Assembly (NCBI RefSeq): GCF_012932965.1
Contig: NZ_JABBXH010000005.1
Location: 149,195 to 213,194, forward strand
Length of the DNA: 64,000 nt
Reading direction: 5' to 3'
Source of the DNA: Thalassotalea algicola
Lineage (GTDB): Bacteria; Pseudomonadota; Gammaproteobacteria; Enterobacterales; Alteromonadaceae
Positions 1-9,629 of this stretch are shown here, piece by piece. The position numbers and the translations under genes are program-made. A model generated the notes under the pieces. That model saw only the letters and a list, made by a program, of their open reading frames with translations. It had not been told where the DNA came from and did no database searches. Within the stretch, counting starts at the first letter, position 1. Every line of letters begins with the position of its first letter.

Positions 1-17
1 AAAGTTGGCCCTTGAAT

Positions 18-46
18 GCCTTGGTGGTTGAAAATAAATCCAAGGC
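18..46. repeat. Short inverted repeat at window edge
   Basis: Arms GCCTTGG (18-24) and CCAAGGC (40-46) form a perfect 7-bp inverted repeat with a 15-base loop. A T-rich stretch follows at 55-63, so it could be a rho-independent terminator for a plus-strand gene that ends left of the window. It lies about 45 bases past the stop of the minus-strand propeller gene, where it has no T-tract in that direction. The function is an inference. Confidence 0.3.
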
Positions 47-91
47 CTTAGGATTATTTTTTTCATTAATATTAGATTTCGCTGTAATTTT

Positions 92-2164
92 TTACTTTGA
101 AATAATTACATGCTCACCGTTTTTCAAATCTAATTGCTTGACCACATTGAAATAGGTTCCAACCAGTTGATCTTTTGATGTTGAGGTAATATCAAAGAAT
201 GAATTTGCCAAGCCTGCTCTTGGAGCCGCACAGGTATTACTTTCTATATTATAAATGGCTAAGGAAGCACTACCGACGACATATAATACTTGGTTATCTT
301 CATCTAAAAACAATTGTTCAACGCCCCAATCACCAGGGGCAAGTATTTCTTCATTATAGGAGCTTAGGCAACTATCTAATATGATTGATTTATCATTGTT
401 TGATAAGTTAACCGAAAAAATAGCGCCTAATGATTGACTTAATACGTAGGCGATATTGTTTGTTGAGTTAATTTTTACATCAGTTGTACTAGAATTCCCA
501 TCCTTGTTATTTCCAAAGCCACTAGTTAAAGTATTTAATACTTTGGTTGATAAGTCTAGCGCCATTAGTGAAGAGTTTTCTGTGTCAGTAATGAGCAGTT
601 TGTTATTTGCTTTATCTAAGTCAAAACCAGTAAATGTTCCCCTGTAATAGTTGCTACTCTTTACATTGATAAGTTCAGTAATAGTTTTGGTAGCGAGGTC
701 AAATAAATGCACATTGTTACTAAGCAAAACATAGAGTTGTTGAGACTCGTCATCGATGAGAATGTCGTTAATTGCTCCATAGACGGAAAGGTTTGATAGT
801 GGGCTTCTATCGCCTGTGCTTAAGTTAATACTATATAACATCTTCGACTCGCTCTCTCCTATATAGAGCTTTTTATTCTTTTTAGAATAAGCAATATCTG
901 TTGGAGTAGTTAGTTTTCTTCCTTCGCCTATGCCATTTTTAAACGTCTCTTTTCGTTCACCAGTGGATAAGTTTATTTCAATTAATGTGTCAGTGCTTAA
1001 GTCTAATACCATTAACTCATTATTTTGTTCATCAATTTGGCTATGCCTAAAATAGCCTATTTTTAGGTTGGCTTCATCAGCCTCATTAGATATTCGTGTT
1101 AATTCGCCAGTTGCAATATTTAATTCGATCACTCCACTGCTATCGATCAAGTATGCTAAGCCTGTAATAGAATGTATGTTGATTGATTTTAGTGGTGAAT
1201 TGTAAGTGCGTTTTGCTAATTCTGGTGTTTCACCTTCATTAGCGATTGTTAATATTAGATCATCTAAACCAGTAAAATATAATAAGCCATTAAAAAAGGC
1301 TAAGCGCCCTTGTCCTACTTGAGCACCATTATGATAAAAATCATCTAACTTATCAGTCGACATATATAGACTGAGTTTGTCGTTGTCAAAACTATACTTA
1401 TAGATGGCTAGTTTGGTTCTTGCTGACCTTAAGCGGACAAGAAAGTATGTCGCATTTTGCGGCTCAACATGCAGCATATCTTCTAATAAAGAATAATCTA
1501 TTTCTGGATTATTTTGTTTCATATCATAATTAAATAATGAGACTCCAGAATTTGAGGTCAATGACACAGCTGAAGCTTTTAGGCTTCCCCCATATGAGGA
1601 AGCGGTTATTGCTAACGAAAGTGAGTTGTTATAAGTAATATGACTGCCGCTAATATTACCAACTGAAAGTGTAGATGCTGTTCCATCTGATAAATTTAGT
1701 ACCATAATCCCAGATGAATAGCCTATTAAGCGATGGTTCTCATTATCTATTGTGAACATGTACGGTAAGTCTAAAGAACTTAAGGAAAATTGACCTGCTT
1801 TGTTATTTCTATGCCCGTTGCTGCTTTGTGTTTGTATATTAATATTTTGTTTAAATGATTTTTTTACCGGAATTTTGGCTTGCCATTGTATTGTTGAGTT
1901 TGTTTGAGAAATGTCAGCCGAGACACCCTCTATAACAATATCTGCTATTCCATCATCTTCCGTTGCTGTTCCTTTTATAGTTAATGTTGACGCATCCGTT
2001 TTTGCCGAGGAAATTGGAAACGTTATTTCAACCTTTGGTGCCAATGACTCATCATTAACAAAAGTAATAGGTGGGTTTTCTTTTTCTGTAGTGTCTTCTT
2101 TAACTGATTAGCTGTTACAACCAAGTAATAAGAAAAAGACAAGATAACTGATATATTTTTTCAT
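92..2164 (-). pseudogene. Beta-propeller lipoprotein gene with a premature stop in its signal region
   Basis: The frame runs from an ATG at 2164-2162 to the TAA at 94-92 (690 sense codons) with one internal TAA at 2110-2108 (codon 19). The first 18 codons read as a lipoprotein signal (MKKYISYL, lipobox LLLGC, Cys16), so the stop falls three codons after the acylated cysteine. Beyond it the frame is open, with a Pro/Asn-rich linker, a short Ig-like beta region (about residues 40-120 of the full frame) and then many propeller blades of the type LYSINLSTGDR, LDLSTGERK, resembling NHL/SMP-30-like repeats. A TTG at 2044 could start translation after the stop, but that product would have no export signal. 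I read this as a secreted propeller lipoprotein inactivated by one nonsense change, or a sequencing error. It neighbours polysaccharide-degradation genes, so a carbohydrate-related surface role is plausible but unproven. Confidence 0.75.
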
Positions 2165-2408
2165 TATTAAATCCATTTAATATTAAGTTTTTATGATCGG
2201 ATTATTGAATATATATAAGTTAATTACTAGATTATTTAAATTAATTAATTGAACTTGCATTAAATGGCTTTTTAAAATGTTAATCTCATCAATGCTTACA
2301 GCAGAATAAAAAAACTTGTAAAATCAGTTCTCTTTTGAATTACACTAAACTAATAAACGAACGATCAGATTCATTCTTGAATCTAATTATCACTGCAATA
2401 AAGCTATT

Positions 2409-3623
2409 ATGTTTAAATTATCTTTTATTAAATTTTCAAGACTCTGTGCAATATGTTTTATTGCAATTACTATTATCGGTTGCAACGGTGAAAGCAAGCA
2501 GCATAATTTTACAGACTTAAATGAGAATAATTTATCTCGAGAACAAGTCATTGAAATAGCTATTGAAAAATATTATAAGTTTGCGAAAGAGCGCTCCCCG
2601 ATAGACGGTTACCCACGCTCTGTTGAGAATGAACACTGGGTATTAACCAATTGGAAAAGTTGGACCGATGGCTTTTTTCCTGGCATTTTATGGCAATTAT
2701 CAATTGTTGACCCGAGTATACTTGAACAAGCAAAAACATGGACTTTACCATTGGAAAGCCATACGACTATGCCGAGTCATGATTTGGGCTTTATTATCAA
2801 TAATAGCTTTGGTAAAGCTTATCGGTTAACAGGAGATATAGATTATTTACCTATGTTAGAAAAGGCTACTAACAATTTGTCTAGTAGATTTAATATGAAT
2901 GTAGGTGCAACACGTTCATGGGACTTTGGTTCATATAGTTTCCCAGTAATTGTAGATAACATGATGAATTTAGCTTTGCTTTTTGATAGCAGTAAAGTAC
3001 TAAATTCAGAACCATATTATTCGCAAGCGGTGGCCCACGCTTATACTACATTGGATAATCATGTAAGAAATGATGGTACTAGCTTTCACTTAGTTGACTT
3101 TTCGCCATTGAGTGGAGAGGTAATTAACAAAGTTACTGTGCAGGGATTAGCAGACGATTCAACATGGGCGAGAGGGCAAGCTTGGGGGCTTTATGGTTTT
3201 ACTCTCGCATTTATCGAATCCGGTGAAATAGAATTTTTGGTGGCTGCAGAAAAACTAGCTAACTATTTTATTGATAACTTACCCGAAGATTCAATTCCTT
3301 ATTGGGATTTTTATGTGAATGACTTGTCTGAACCAAGAGACAGTTCGGCGGGGGCGATAGCTGCATCAGGTTTATGGATGCTGTCAAAGCAAACAAATGA
3401 CCCAATTCTGGAAGATAAATTTAGAAAGGCTTCCCTGACAATTGTCGACAGCCTAATTTCTGAAGACTACTTTAATCAAGATGATAAATACCCAGCACTT
3501 CTGATGCACGCGACCGGAAATAAGCCTGGAGATAAAGAAGTTGATACTTCATTAATTTACGCTGATTACTACCTAATTGAAGCACTTTTAATGCAATTAG
3601 GGTATATGGAACTACCTGTTTAA
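2409..3623 (+). CDS. GH88 unsaturated glucuronyl hydrolase, lipoprotein
   Basis: 404 aa. The first 25 residues form a lipoprotein signal with lipobox ITIIGC (Cys25), so the enzyme is probably anchored to a membrane. The body has the alpha/alpha-barrel pattern of glycoside hydrolase family 88: WKSWTDGFFPGILW near residue 80, HDLGFIINNSFGKAY near 125 (the HD region supplies a catalytic Asp), DNMMNLALLF near 185, the QGLADDSTWARGQAWGLYG block near 245-265, and PYWDFY...RDSSAGAIAASGLW near 300-320. Family members hydrate and release the 4,5-unsaturated uronic acid left at the non-reducing end by polysaccharide lyases. The length matches the family. The substrate (ulvan, glycosaminoglycan, alginate-like) cannot be told from sequence. 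Flanking genes include a possible lyase, which fits a small uronate-polysaccharide cluster. Confidence 0.85.
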   Translation: MFKLSFIKFSRLCAICFIAITIIGCNGESKQHNFTDLNENNLSREQVIEIAIEKYYKFAKERSPIDGYPRSVENEHWVLTNWKSWTDGFFPGILWQLSIVDPSILEQAKTWTLPLESHTTMPSHDLGFIINNSFGKAYRLTGDIDYLPMLEKATNNLSSRFNMNVGATRSWDFGSYSFPVIVDNMMNLALLFDSSKVLNSEPYYSQAVAHAYTTLDNHVRNDGTSFHLVDFSPLSGEVINKVTVQGLADDSTWARGQAWGLYGFTLAFIESGEIEFLVAAEKLANYFIDNLPEDSIPYWDFYVNDLSEPRDSSAGAIAASGLWMLSKQTNDPILEDKFRKASLTIVDSLISEDYFNQDDKYPALLMHATGNKPGDKEVDTSLIYADYYLIEALLMQLGYMELPV

Positions 3624-3847
3624 AATAGTAATTACAAACCTATGATGTTATTTCTTGATAAATATTAAATTCATAATTTTGGCTGTGCTCTAAACTAGTA
3701 CACTCTTAGTGAGTAGACAGTTTGGCTACTTTAATTACTCTCTTAATTTCATTCACATTCCTCTCGATTAAGCTTGTGGAATAAATGCAACTATCTTTTA
3801 TTTTGTTTTAATGATTACTTAATTCTAAGCATATTAGCTTTATCTAT

Positions 3848-4618
3848 TTACTTAGGAGTATTAAAGTTATCCATGCGGATCATTATTTGCTTTAGGGGAT
3901 CGTGCTCTTCGTTATACCCTTTATTCCAATACATTCCCCATTGAATAGCGTGAACCCCTGATTCAGATTTGGTTTTGTATTCAACGTCACTTATTACATT
4001 ATCATTTACTATTAGCGAAGCTTGACCAGCATCACTAATAATGAACTCAATATGATAATTAACGCCAATTTCAATGTGTATTTCACCGTTTAAGCGGTTT
4101 TTTGGCAAATGAGATGGATTACCAATTTGAGCTGGGTAGAGCCATTGCCAACTATTGTCATAATGCCTTAAGAAAAATTTTCCATTATTGTGTTCAATTT
4201 TCAACGTTGAAATAGGACGGTTGCCATCTTCGTCATCAGGATAGATTCGCACCCAATCTTGAAAAATGATGATATATTCTGGTGGGTTGTTTTGACTAAT
4301 TGATAACAGTTGAAATTCGAATGAGTGGTTAACCACCCTATCAGGTTTATAATTTCGATCAGCGTAGTTAATATCTATTTTTCGGCATATTTCTCTTTTG
4401 TCATAGGAGCATGAGTTTTTTGTATGGCTAGTAAATACCCATGAACGTTCGTCAATGATGTCGATTGTCCCGTTATAAGCAAAATGATAGTGAAGACCAT
4501 CTATTACAGCATTTTCAATTTCATCTTCAGGTTTATTTTCACCAATACAGCTACTTAACATCAATAGAGAGAAAGAACAAAAAATAAAGCGAACAAAAAA
4601 ATTTAGGGATAAATTCAT
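3848..4618 (-). CDS. Lipoprotein with jelly-roll-like domain, possible polysaccharide lyase
   Basis: 256 aa. An N-terminal hydrophobic segment with lipobox LMLSSC (about Cys24) marks it as a lipoprotein. The rest is beta-strand rich with many aromatic residues. The end (HAIQWGMYWNKGYN ... IMIRMDNF) resembles the closing strands of heparin-lyase-I-like polysaccharide lyases (Pfam PF14099 type, concanavalin-like fold), but I cannot confirm the catalytic residues. It sits convergent to the GH88 hydrolase, an enzyme class that acts on lyase products; this supports a lyase or a sugar-binding role. If not a lyase it may be a carbohydrate-binding lipoprotein. I see no strong ribosome binding site before the ATG. 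Confidence 0.5.
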   Translation of the reverse strand: MNLSLNFFVRFIFCSFSLLMLSSCIGENKPEDEIENAVIDGLHYHFAYNGTIDIIDERSWVFTSHTKNSCSYDKREICRKIDINYADRNYKPDRVVNHSFEFQLLSISQNNPPEYIIIFQDWVRIYPDDEDGNRPISTLKIEHNNGKFFLRHYDNSWQWLYPAQIGNPSHLPKNRLNGEIHIEIGVNYHIEFIISDAGQASLIVNDNVISDVEYKTKSESGVHAIQWGMYWNKGYNEEHDPLKQIMIRMDNFNTPK

Positions 4619-4697
4619 GGGTTTTAGGGTTTGTACTAATTATTATTTATATTAAGTTTCTCAAATCTACCCCTAAATGGGTATAAATTTCAACAGG

Positions 4698-4976
4698 CTA
4701 TTTTATTATGTGTCTTTTGTAAAAAGTCATTTTTATAGGGTTAAAAATGAAAAGTTTTATAGCAAACAAAATAGCTAACGAGAGAATTAACATTTCCCAC
4801 TCTTGTCTTGCTAAAAATAAAAAGGGAGGGATAAACATTATTAACTTTAATAAATTAAGTATTAACTTTTCAGGTACAGTCAGCTTTTGCTCTGCAAAAT
4901 AAAGCTTCTCCCGTCTATCTTGAATTGATAAATCGGCTAGCTCAGGTATATCTTTTGAAGAAAAGTAAAATTTCAT
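4698..4976 (-). CDS. Small inner-membrane protein, function unknown
   Basis: 92 aa. A charged N-terminal third (MKFYFSSKDIPELADLS, then an EKLYFAEQKL helix) is followed by two hydrophobic segments at about residues 40-57 and 61-78 and a basic tail. This looks like a two-pass membrane protein. It reminds me of short uncharacterised proteins of Alteromonadales, but I cannot name a family with certainty. It lies between the polysaccharide genes and ribH on the opposite strand to ribH, so it is not part of the riboflavin operon. Confidence 0.55.
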   Translation of the reverse strand: MKFYFSSKDIPELADLSIQDRREKLYFAEQKLTVPEKLILNLLKLIMFIPPFLFLARQEWEMLILSLAILFAIKLFIFNPIKMTFYKRHIIK

Positions 4977-5096
4977 AAATTAATAAAGTTAATGTTTTTC
5001 ATAATATATTACCTAAATACCTTGATAAATCCTAATTGTTGAATAAGAAAGGTAATTTATTTAACTCACAAACAAGTACCTAAAACTGCTAATTTT

Positions 5097-5105
5097 TGTT
5101 AGAAT
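5097..5105 (+). promoter_or_regulatory. Extended -10 promoter before ribH
   Basis: A TG followed one base later by TAGAAT at 5100-5105 gives an extended -10 element about 32 bases before the ribH ATG, followed by the G/C-rich bases CGCG. No good -35 is visible. It would allow ribH-nusB-thiL-pgpA to be transcribed independently of upstream genes. No FMN-riboswitch-like folding is evident in this short leader. Confidence 0.35.
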
Positions 5106-5136
5106 CGCGACAATTTTTTATCCAAGGTAAAATTCA

Positions 5137-5601
5137 ATGAACGTAATCGAAGGTAATTTCGAAGCTAAAGGCAAAAAGTTTGCTATCGTTGTTTCACGTT
5201 TTAATGACTTTGTTGTTAATTCGCTATTAGAAGGTGCAGTTGATACCTTAAAGCGCCACGGTAATGTAAACGATGAAGACATTACGGTTGTTAAAGTGCC
5301 TGGTGCATACGAGTTGCCATTAACAGCACAAAAAATTGCTGAGAAAAGTGAATTTGACGCAATTATCGCAATCGGAGCGGTAATTCGTGGTGGTACACCC
5401 CATTTTGATTTTGTTGCAGGTGAATGTAATAAAGGCCTAGCGCAAGTCGCTTTATCAGCTTCTGTTCCTGTTTCATTTGGTGTAATAACGACTGATTCTA
5501 TTGAGCAAGCAATTGAACGTGCTGGTTGTAAAATGGGTAACAAAGGCGGTGAAGCCGCTCTTGGTGCACTTGAAATGGTTAACGTGCTGTCTCAGCTTTA
5601 A
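5137..5601 (+). CDS. ribH: 6,7-dimethyl-8-ribityllumazine synthase
   Basis: 154 aa, the usual size for the family. It condenses 5-amino-6-ribitylaminouracil with 3,4-dihydroxy-2-butanone 4-phosphate to give lumazine, the step before riboflavin synthase. Visible motifs are SRFNDFV near residue 20, the VPGAYELP block near 55 and [14 protein letters not shown] near 85, which contains the catalytic His. An AAGG ribosome binding site lies 11 bases before the ATG. nusB begins 15 bases downstream, as in many gammaproteobacteria. The usual upstream partners ribD, ribE and ribBA are not in this window; instead a polysaccharide-related patch precedes this gene. Confidence 0.97.
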   Translation: MNVIEGNFEAKGKKFAIVVSRFNDFVVNSLLEGAVDTLKRHGNVNDEDITVVKVPGAYELPLTAQKIAEKSEFDAIIAIGAVIRGGTPHFDFVAGECNKGLAQVALSASVPVSFGVITTDSIEQAIERAGCKMGNKGGEAALGALEMVNVLSQL

Positions 5602-5616
5602 TATAAGGATTAGATA

Positions 5617-6033
5617 GTGAAACCTACTCCTAGAAGAAAAGCTCGTGAATTGGCGGTTCAAGCCGTATATTCATGGCAATTAAGTAACAACGAAATTGCT
5701 GATGTTGAAGCACACTTTCTAACAGAAAATGCTAAACGCCGATTTGATATCGAATATTTTCAGCAATTATTCCGTGGTGTTACGGCTAAATTATCGCAAC
5801 TTGATGAAGCGATTGCACCGCATGTAGAGCGCCCACTTGACGAAATCGATCATGTTGAAAAAGCAATATTGCGAACTGCAATTTATGAGCTGAGCGACTG
5901 CCAAGATGTACCATACAAAGTGATCATCAATGAAGCGATTGAATTAGCTAAATCATTCGCAGCAGACGATAGCCATAAATTTGTAAACGGTGTATTGGAC
6001 AAGATTGTTAAAGACTTTCGTCCAAACGAGTAA
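5617..6033 (+). CDS. nusB: Transcription antitermination factor NusB
   Basis: 138 aa with a GTG start, 15 bases after ribH. NusB binds boxA RNA with S10 (NusE) and helps RNA polymerase read through rRNA operons. Diagnostic stretches are [16 protein letters not shown] at the start, the [19 protein letters not shown] core and the [15 protein letters not shown]...FVNGVLDKI ending typical of the all-helical fold. It is translationally close to ribH and upstream of thiL. A matching boxA-like site is visible in the rRNA leader near 63650 of this same window. Confidence 0.97.
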   Translation: MKPTPRRKARELAVQAVYSWQLSNNEIADVEAHFLTENAKRRFDIEYFQQLFRGVTAKLSQLDEAIAPHVERPLDEIDHVEKAILRTAIYELSDCQDVPYKVIINEAIELAKSFAADDSHKFVNGVLDKIVKDFRPNE

Positions 6034-6055
6034 ACCATTCACGTAAGAAGTTCTT

Positions 6056-7021
6056 ATGAAAGAGTTTGATCTAATCAAGCGCTACTTCGCTGAGCAGCCT
6101 GTTCAGCGAAAAGATGTGTTGTTGGGAATTGGTGACGATTGCGCCATTGTTGTTGCTGACGACAAACATCATATTGCCATTACTACCGACACCTTAGTTT
6201 CAGGTGTTCACTTTTTTGAAGATACAGATCCGCGAGCAATTGGTCATAAGTCAATTGCTGTGAGCTTGTCTGATTTAGCTGCGATGGGCGCTGAACCTAG
6301 CTGGATTTCACTTGCTATATCAATGCCTTCGATTGATGAAGATTGGGTGGAACAGTTTTGTGCTGGCGTCTTTGAGCTCTCAGAATATTATAATGTTCAA
6401 TTAATCGGTGGTGATACCACAAGCGGGCCGTTAAGCATAACGGTAACTGCCCAAGGGCTTACTCCTGTCGATAAACGTCTTACGCGTGCCGGCGCAAATG
6501 CTGGCGATTGGATATATGTGACTGGTGAAATAGGTGATGCAGCACTTGCATTGCAATATTTGCTTAAAAATGTTGCTGTAGAAGAAGTGTACCGTGACCA
6601 ACTGTTAACTAAGTTACATTACCCTAAGCCAAAAGTATTAGCAGGCCAACTTCTTAAAGAGTATGCCTCTTCGGCAATTGACTTGTCTGATGGATTGATA
6701 GGTGATTTAAATCATATCTGTCAGGCTTCAAATGTTGGTGCAAACTTAGTTTTAGATTCAATACCACTATCTCAGGCGTTAGTTGAAACGTTAGGGCTAG
6801 AGCAGGGTGTTAAGCTGGCATTAAATGGTGGTGATGATTACGAGCTACTGTTTACCGTTTCTGAAGACAATAAAGTAGGCATGGAAACCGCATTAAACAA
6901 TGCCAATGTTAAGCATACTTGTATTGGTCAACTAAATGGCAATGACAAAATAACGACCACTTTAGATAATCAGCCTATTCAGATTGACGCTAAAGGGTTT
7001 GAGCATTTTCTTCATGACTAA
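6056..7021 (+). CDS. thiL: Thiamine-monophosphate kinase
   Basis: 321 aa. Phosphorylates thiamine monophosphate to thiamine pyrophosphate with ATP, the last step of cofactor synthesis. It has the AIR-synthase-like layout: GIGDDCAI near residue 25, TDTLVSGVHF near 47, SLSDLAAMGA near 70, GGDTT near 120, a SDGL motif near 210 and GGDDYELLFTV near 260, all metal or nucleotide contacts in the family. It lies 22 bases after nusB, and its stop overlaps the start of pgpA by 8 bases, so the four genes are probably one transcript. Confidence 0.96.
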   Translation: MKEFDLIKRYFAEQPVQRKDVLLGIGDDCAIVVADDKHHIAITTDTLVSGVHFFEDTDPRAIGHKSIAVSLSDLAAMGAEPSWISLAISMPSIDEDWVEQFCAGVFELSEYYNVQLIGGDTTSGPLSITVTAQGLTPVDKRLTRAGANAGDWIYVTGEIGDAALALQYLLKNVAVEEVYRDQLLTKLHYPKPKVLAGQLLKEYASSAIDLSDGLIGDLNHICQASNVGANLVLDSIPLSQALVETLGLEQGVKLALNGGDDYELLFTVSEDNKVGMETALNNANVKHTCIGQLNGNDKITTTLDNQPIQIDAKGFEHFLHD

Positions 7022-7496
7022 GCAGCCTGCTCATAAGCTATTTAAATTAAGCGATCCTGTTCAGTTCCTAGCTGTTGGCTTTGGTTCTGGTCTAGCGCCT
7101 AAAGCTCCGGGTACTTTCGGTACACTAGCGGCAATTCCTATTTATTTGCTAATGGCGCTATATTTATTTCCAGCAGCCTATTTAGCGATAACCATACTAG
7201 TGTCGGTTTTAGGTATTTGGATTTGTGATAAAGCCGCTAAAGATGTAAATGTACATGATCACCCTGCCATTGTATGGGACGAAATAGCAGGCTTTTTAAT
7301 TACCATGGCATTTGTACCTTTATCTTTGAGTAATGTTCTTTTAGGGTTTGTGCTGTTTCGTATTTTCGATATATTTAAACCTTGGCCTATTTCTATTGCT
7401 GACAAAAAAGTGCATGGCGGCTTGGGTATCATGTTAGATGATGTCTTGGCGGGAGTATTCGCCTGCCTTTCACTACATCTGATTATTAGCTTTTAA
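7014..7496 (+). CDS. pgpA: Phosphatidylglycerophosphatase A
   Basis: 160 aa from the ATG at 7014. A TTG 30 bases earlier is in frame, but the ATG start fits the family (MTKQ...KLSDPVQFLAVGFGSGL) and overlaps thiL by 8 bases, typical of translational coupling. The enzyme removes the phosphate from phosphatidylglycerophosphate to make phosphatidylglycerol in the inner membrane. Family signs are GSGLAPKAPGTFGTLAAIP near residue 25, the HDHPAIVWDEIAGFLITM block near 80 (acidic catalytic residues) and FRIFDIFKPWPI near 120, plus several hydrophobic helices. Confidence 0.95.
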   Translation: MTKQPAHKLFKLSDPVQFLAVGFGSGLAPKAPGTFGTLAAIPIYLLMALYLFPAAYLAITILVSVLGIWICDKAAKDVNVHDHPAIVWDEIAGFLITMAFVPLSLSNVLLGFVLFRIFDIFKPWPISIADKKVHGGLGIMLDDVLAGVFACLSLHLIISF

Positions 7497-7520
7497 GTTA
7501 CCGCAGAGATAGTAGCAATT

Positions 7521-7549
7521 AAAAAGCCGAGCATTTAGCTCGGCTTTTT
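7521..7549. terminator. Bidirectional terminator between pgpA and serA
   Basis: Stem GCCGAGC/GCTCGGC with loop ATTTA, preceded by five A and followed by five T, so it can work on both strands. It separates the convergent pgpA (plus) and serA (minus) genes. Confidence 0.9.
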
Positions 7550-7575
7550 GTTGATGTAATCTTGTCTTTGAATTG

Positions 7576-8814
7576 CTAGTGAAGAATACGTGCTCTAATT
7601 GTACCTTCAATTTGCTTAAGCTCATTCAATGCTGCTTCACTGTTTTCAGTTTCAACATCAATTACGACGTAACCAATTTTATCGTCAGTTTGTAGGTACT
7701 GGGCAGCAATATTAACGTTATGTTGAGCAAAAGCGTTGTTAATTGCAGTAAGTACACCTGGTTGGTTATGGTGGATATGTAATAAGCGAGACGTACCAGT
7801 GTGTCCTGGCAGCGATACTTCAGGGAAGTTTACTGCTGATAGTGTTGAACCATTGTCTGAGTACTTAGCTAGTTTGCTTGCGACTTCTAAACCAATGTTC
7901 TCTTGTGCTTCTTGGGTACTACCACCAATGTGTGGCGTTAAAATACAGTTGTCGAATTCGCGTAATGGTGAAATAAACTCTTCATCGTTACCTTTTGGCT
8001 CAACTGGGAACACGTCAATCGCTGCGCCACCAACCTTTTTAGCACCTAACGCTTCAGCTAATGCGTCAATATCAACAACCGTGCCTCGAGAGGCGTTAAT
8101 GAAAATAGCACCTTGCTTCATTACTTCAAATTCAGCGGCACCAATCATGTTTTGTGTTTGGACTGTTTCTGGTACATGTAAGCTGATGACATCTGCTTCT
8201 TTTAATAACGCAGTAAGCGATGGTGCTTGGCTTGCGTTACCCAATGGAAGCTTAGTTTCAATATCGTAAAAACGAACCTTCATGCCAATAGTTTCAGCCA
8301 TAATACCAAGTTGAGTACCGATATGGCCGTATCCAATAATACCTAATGTTTTACCACGAGCCTCTACAGAGCCAACTGCAGATTTATTCCACTCGCCTCT
8401 ATGTGCCATCGCATTCTTTTCAGGGATGCCGCGAAGTAAAAGCAGGATTTCACCCAATACTAGCTCAGCAACCGAGCGAGTATTTGAAAATGGTGCGTTA
8501 AATACTGGAATACCACGTATTTGTGCTGCAGGCAGCTCTACTTGGTTTGTACCGATACAAAAACAGCCAATAGCGACTAACTTACTCGCATGGCTTAACA
8601 CTTTGTCTGTGAGGTGAGTTCGAGAACGAATACCGATGAAGTGAACATCTTTAATTTTTTCAATAAGATCAGCTTCAGCTAACGAAGTTTTTACATATTC
8701 GATATTGCTGTAACCTTTTGCTTTTAGTTCTTCAAGTGCACTTTGGTGTACACCTTCAAGTAATAAAATCTTAATTTTTTCTTTTGCAAGCGAGTTCTTG
8801 TTCATGTCATTCAT
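7576..8814 (-). CDS. serA: D-3-phosphoglycerate dehydrogenase
   Basis: 412 aa, close to the E. coli enzyme. Oxidises 3-phosphoglycerate with NAD as the first committed step of serine synthesis. Visible parts: an N-terminal substrate domain, the NAD-binding GIIGYGHIGTQLG near residue 160, catalytic Arg in NASRGTVVD near 240, the acidic VEPKGND near 270, His in LTPHIGGSTQEAQ near 292, and a C-terminal ACT domain (NQPGVLTAINNAFAQHNVNI) that in this type binds serine for feedback inhibition. It follows rpiA by 84 bases on the same strand, the same neighbour order as in E. coli. Confidence 0.97.
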   Translation of the reverse strand: MNDMNKNSLAKEKIKILLLEGVHQSALEELKAKGYSNIEYVKTSLAEADLIEKIKDVHFIGIRSRTHLTDKVLSHASKLVAIGCFCIGTNQVELPAAQIRGIPVFNAPFSNTRSVAELVLGEILLLLRGIPEKNAMAHRGEWNKSAVGSVEARGKTLGIIGYGHIGTQLGIMAETIGMKVRFYDIETKLPLGNASQAPSLTALLKEADVISLHVPETVQTQNMIGAAEFEVMKQGAIFINASRGTVVDIDALAEALGAKKVGGAAIDVFPVEPKGNDEEFISPLREFDNCILTPHIGGSTQEAQENIGLEVASKLAKYSDNGSTLSAVNFPEVSLPGHTGTSRLLHIHHNQPGVLTAINNAFAQHNVNIAAQYLQTDDKIGYVVIDVETENSEAALNELKQIEGTIRARILH

Positions 8815-8898
8815 TCAATTGGTTTAGATGGCTAGATTTCTAAACTAACATATAGTGTTAAAACTCTAAAGTGTTAATTTAGATATTCTGCTGGTTAT

Positions 8899-9552
8899 TT
8901 ATAACTCTTTTACACCGTTGCTTGTGCCAAGTAATAACTTATCAGCGCCACGGCATGCAAATAAACCGTTAGTTACGACACCTACGATTGCATTGATGGC
9001 AATTTCAGTCGCTTTCGGGTCAATAATGCTCATATTGTGAACATCAAGAATAACATTACCGTTATCGGTTACTACACCTTGACGGTATACAGGATCACCA
9101 CCTAATTTTACGAGCTCGCGTGCAACATAACTGCGCGCCATTGGAATCACTTCAACCGGCAATGGAAATTGACCAAGCACGCCCACTTGCTTGCTGTCGT
9201 CCGCGATACAGATAAACTCTTTGGCAACGGCTGCGACAATTTTTTCACGGGTCAGGGCGGCACCACCACCTTTTATCATGTGCATATGCTCGGTAATTTC
9301 ATCAGCGCCATCAATATAAACATCTAGCTGATCGACATCATTTAAACTAAAAACTTCAATACCATACGACTTGAGTTTTTCAGTCGATTGCTCAGAGCTA
9401 GATACTGCACCTCTAATTTGATCTTTTATTTCAGCTAATGCATCGATGAAGTGATTGACTGTAGAGCCAGTACCTACACCTACGATTGAATCCGGTTTTA
9501 CAAATTTAACAGCCGCTTGGCCAACGGCTTTTTTTAATTCGTCTTGAGTCAT
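8899..9552 (-). CDS. rpiA: Ribose-5-phosphate isomerase A
   Basis: 217 aa from the ATG at 9552 ([11 protein letters not shown], which matches the E. coli start); an in-frame ATG at 9570 would add six residues with no better ribosome site. Interconverts ribose 5-phosphate and ribulose 5-phosphate in the pentose phosphate pathway. Motifs: [16 protein letters not shown] near residue 25 (phosphate loop), DGADEI near 80 and [14 protein letters not shown] near 93, containing catalytic Glu and Lys of the family. It lies upstream of serA on the minus strand. Confidence 0.96.
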   Translation of the reverse strand: MTQDELKKAVGQAAVKFVKPDSIVGVGTGSTVNHFIDALAEIKDQIRGAVSSSEQSTEKLKSYGIEVFSLNDVDQLDVYIDGADEITEHMHMIKGGGAALTREKIVAAVAKEFICIADDSKQVGVLGQFPLPVEVIPMARSYVARELVKLGGDPVYRQGVVTDNGNVILDVHNMSIIDPKATEIAINAIVGVVTNGLFACRGADKLLLGTSNGVKEL

Positions 9553-9629
9553 AAAAGGGCCTATTACCATGATTGGTTTAGTTTAGTTTTGTGATGAAAT
9601 TAAGTGGCTAAATTATATAGTAAGCCAGT

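Noticed and set aside
92..2044. A 650-residue protein starting at TTG 2044 as the true product
   Set aside because: The frame continues upstream through a stop to an ATG with a perfect lipoprotein signal, so the TTG is only the first permissive start after the nonsense codon.
4977..5136. FMN riboswitch before ribH
   Set aside because: The leader is short and AT-rich and lacks the conserved FMN-riboswitch sequence blocks.
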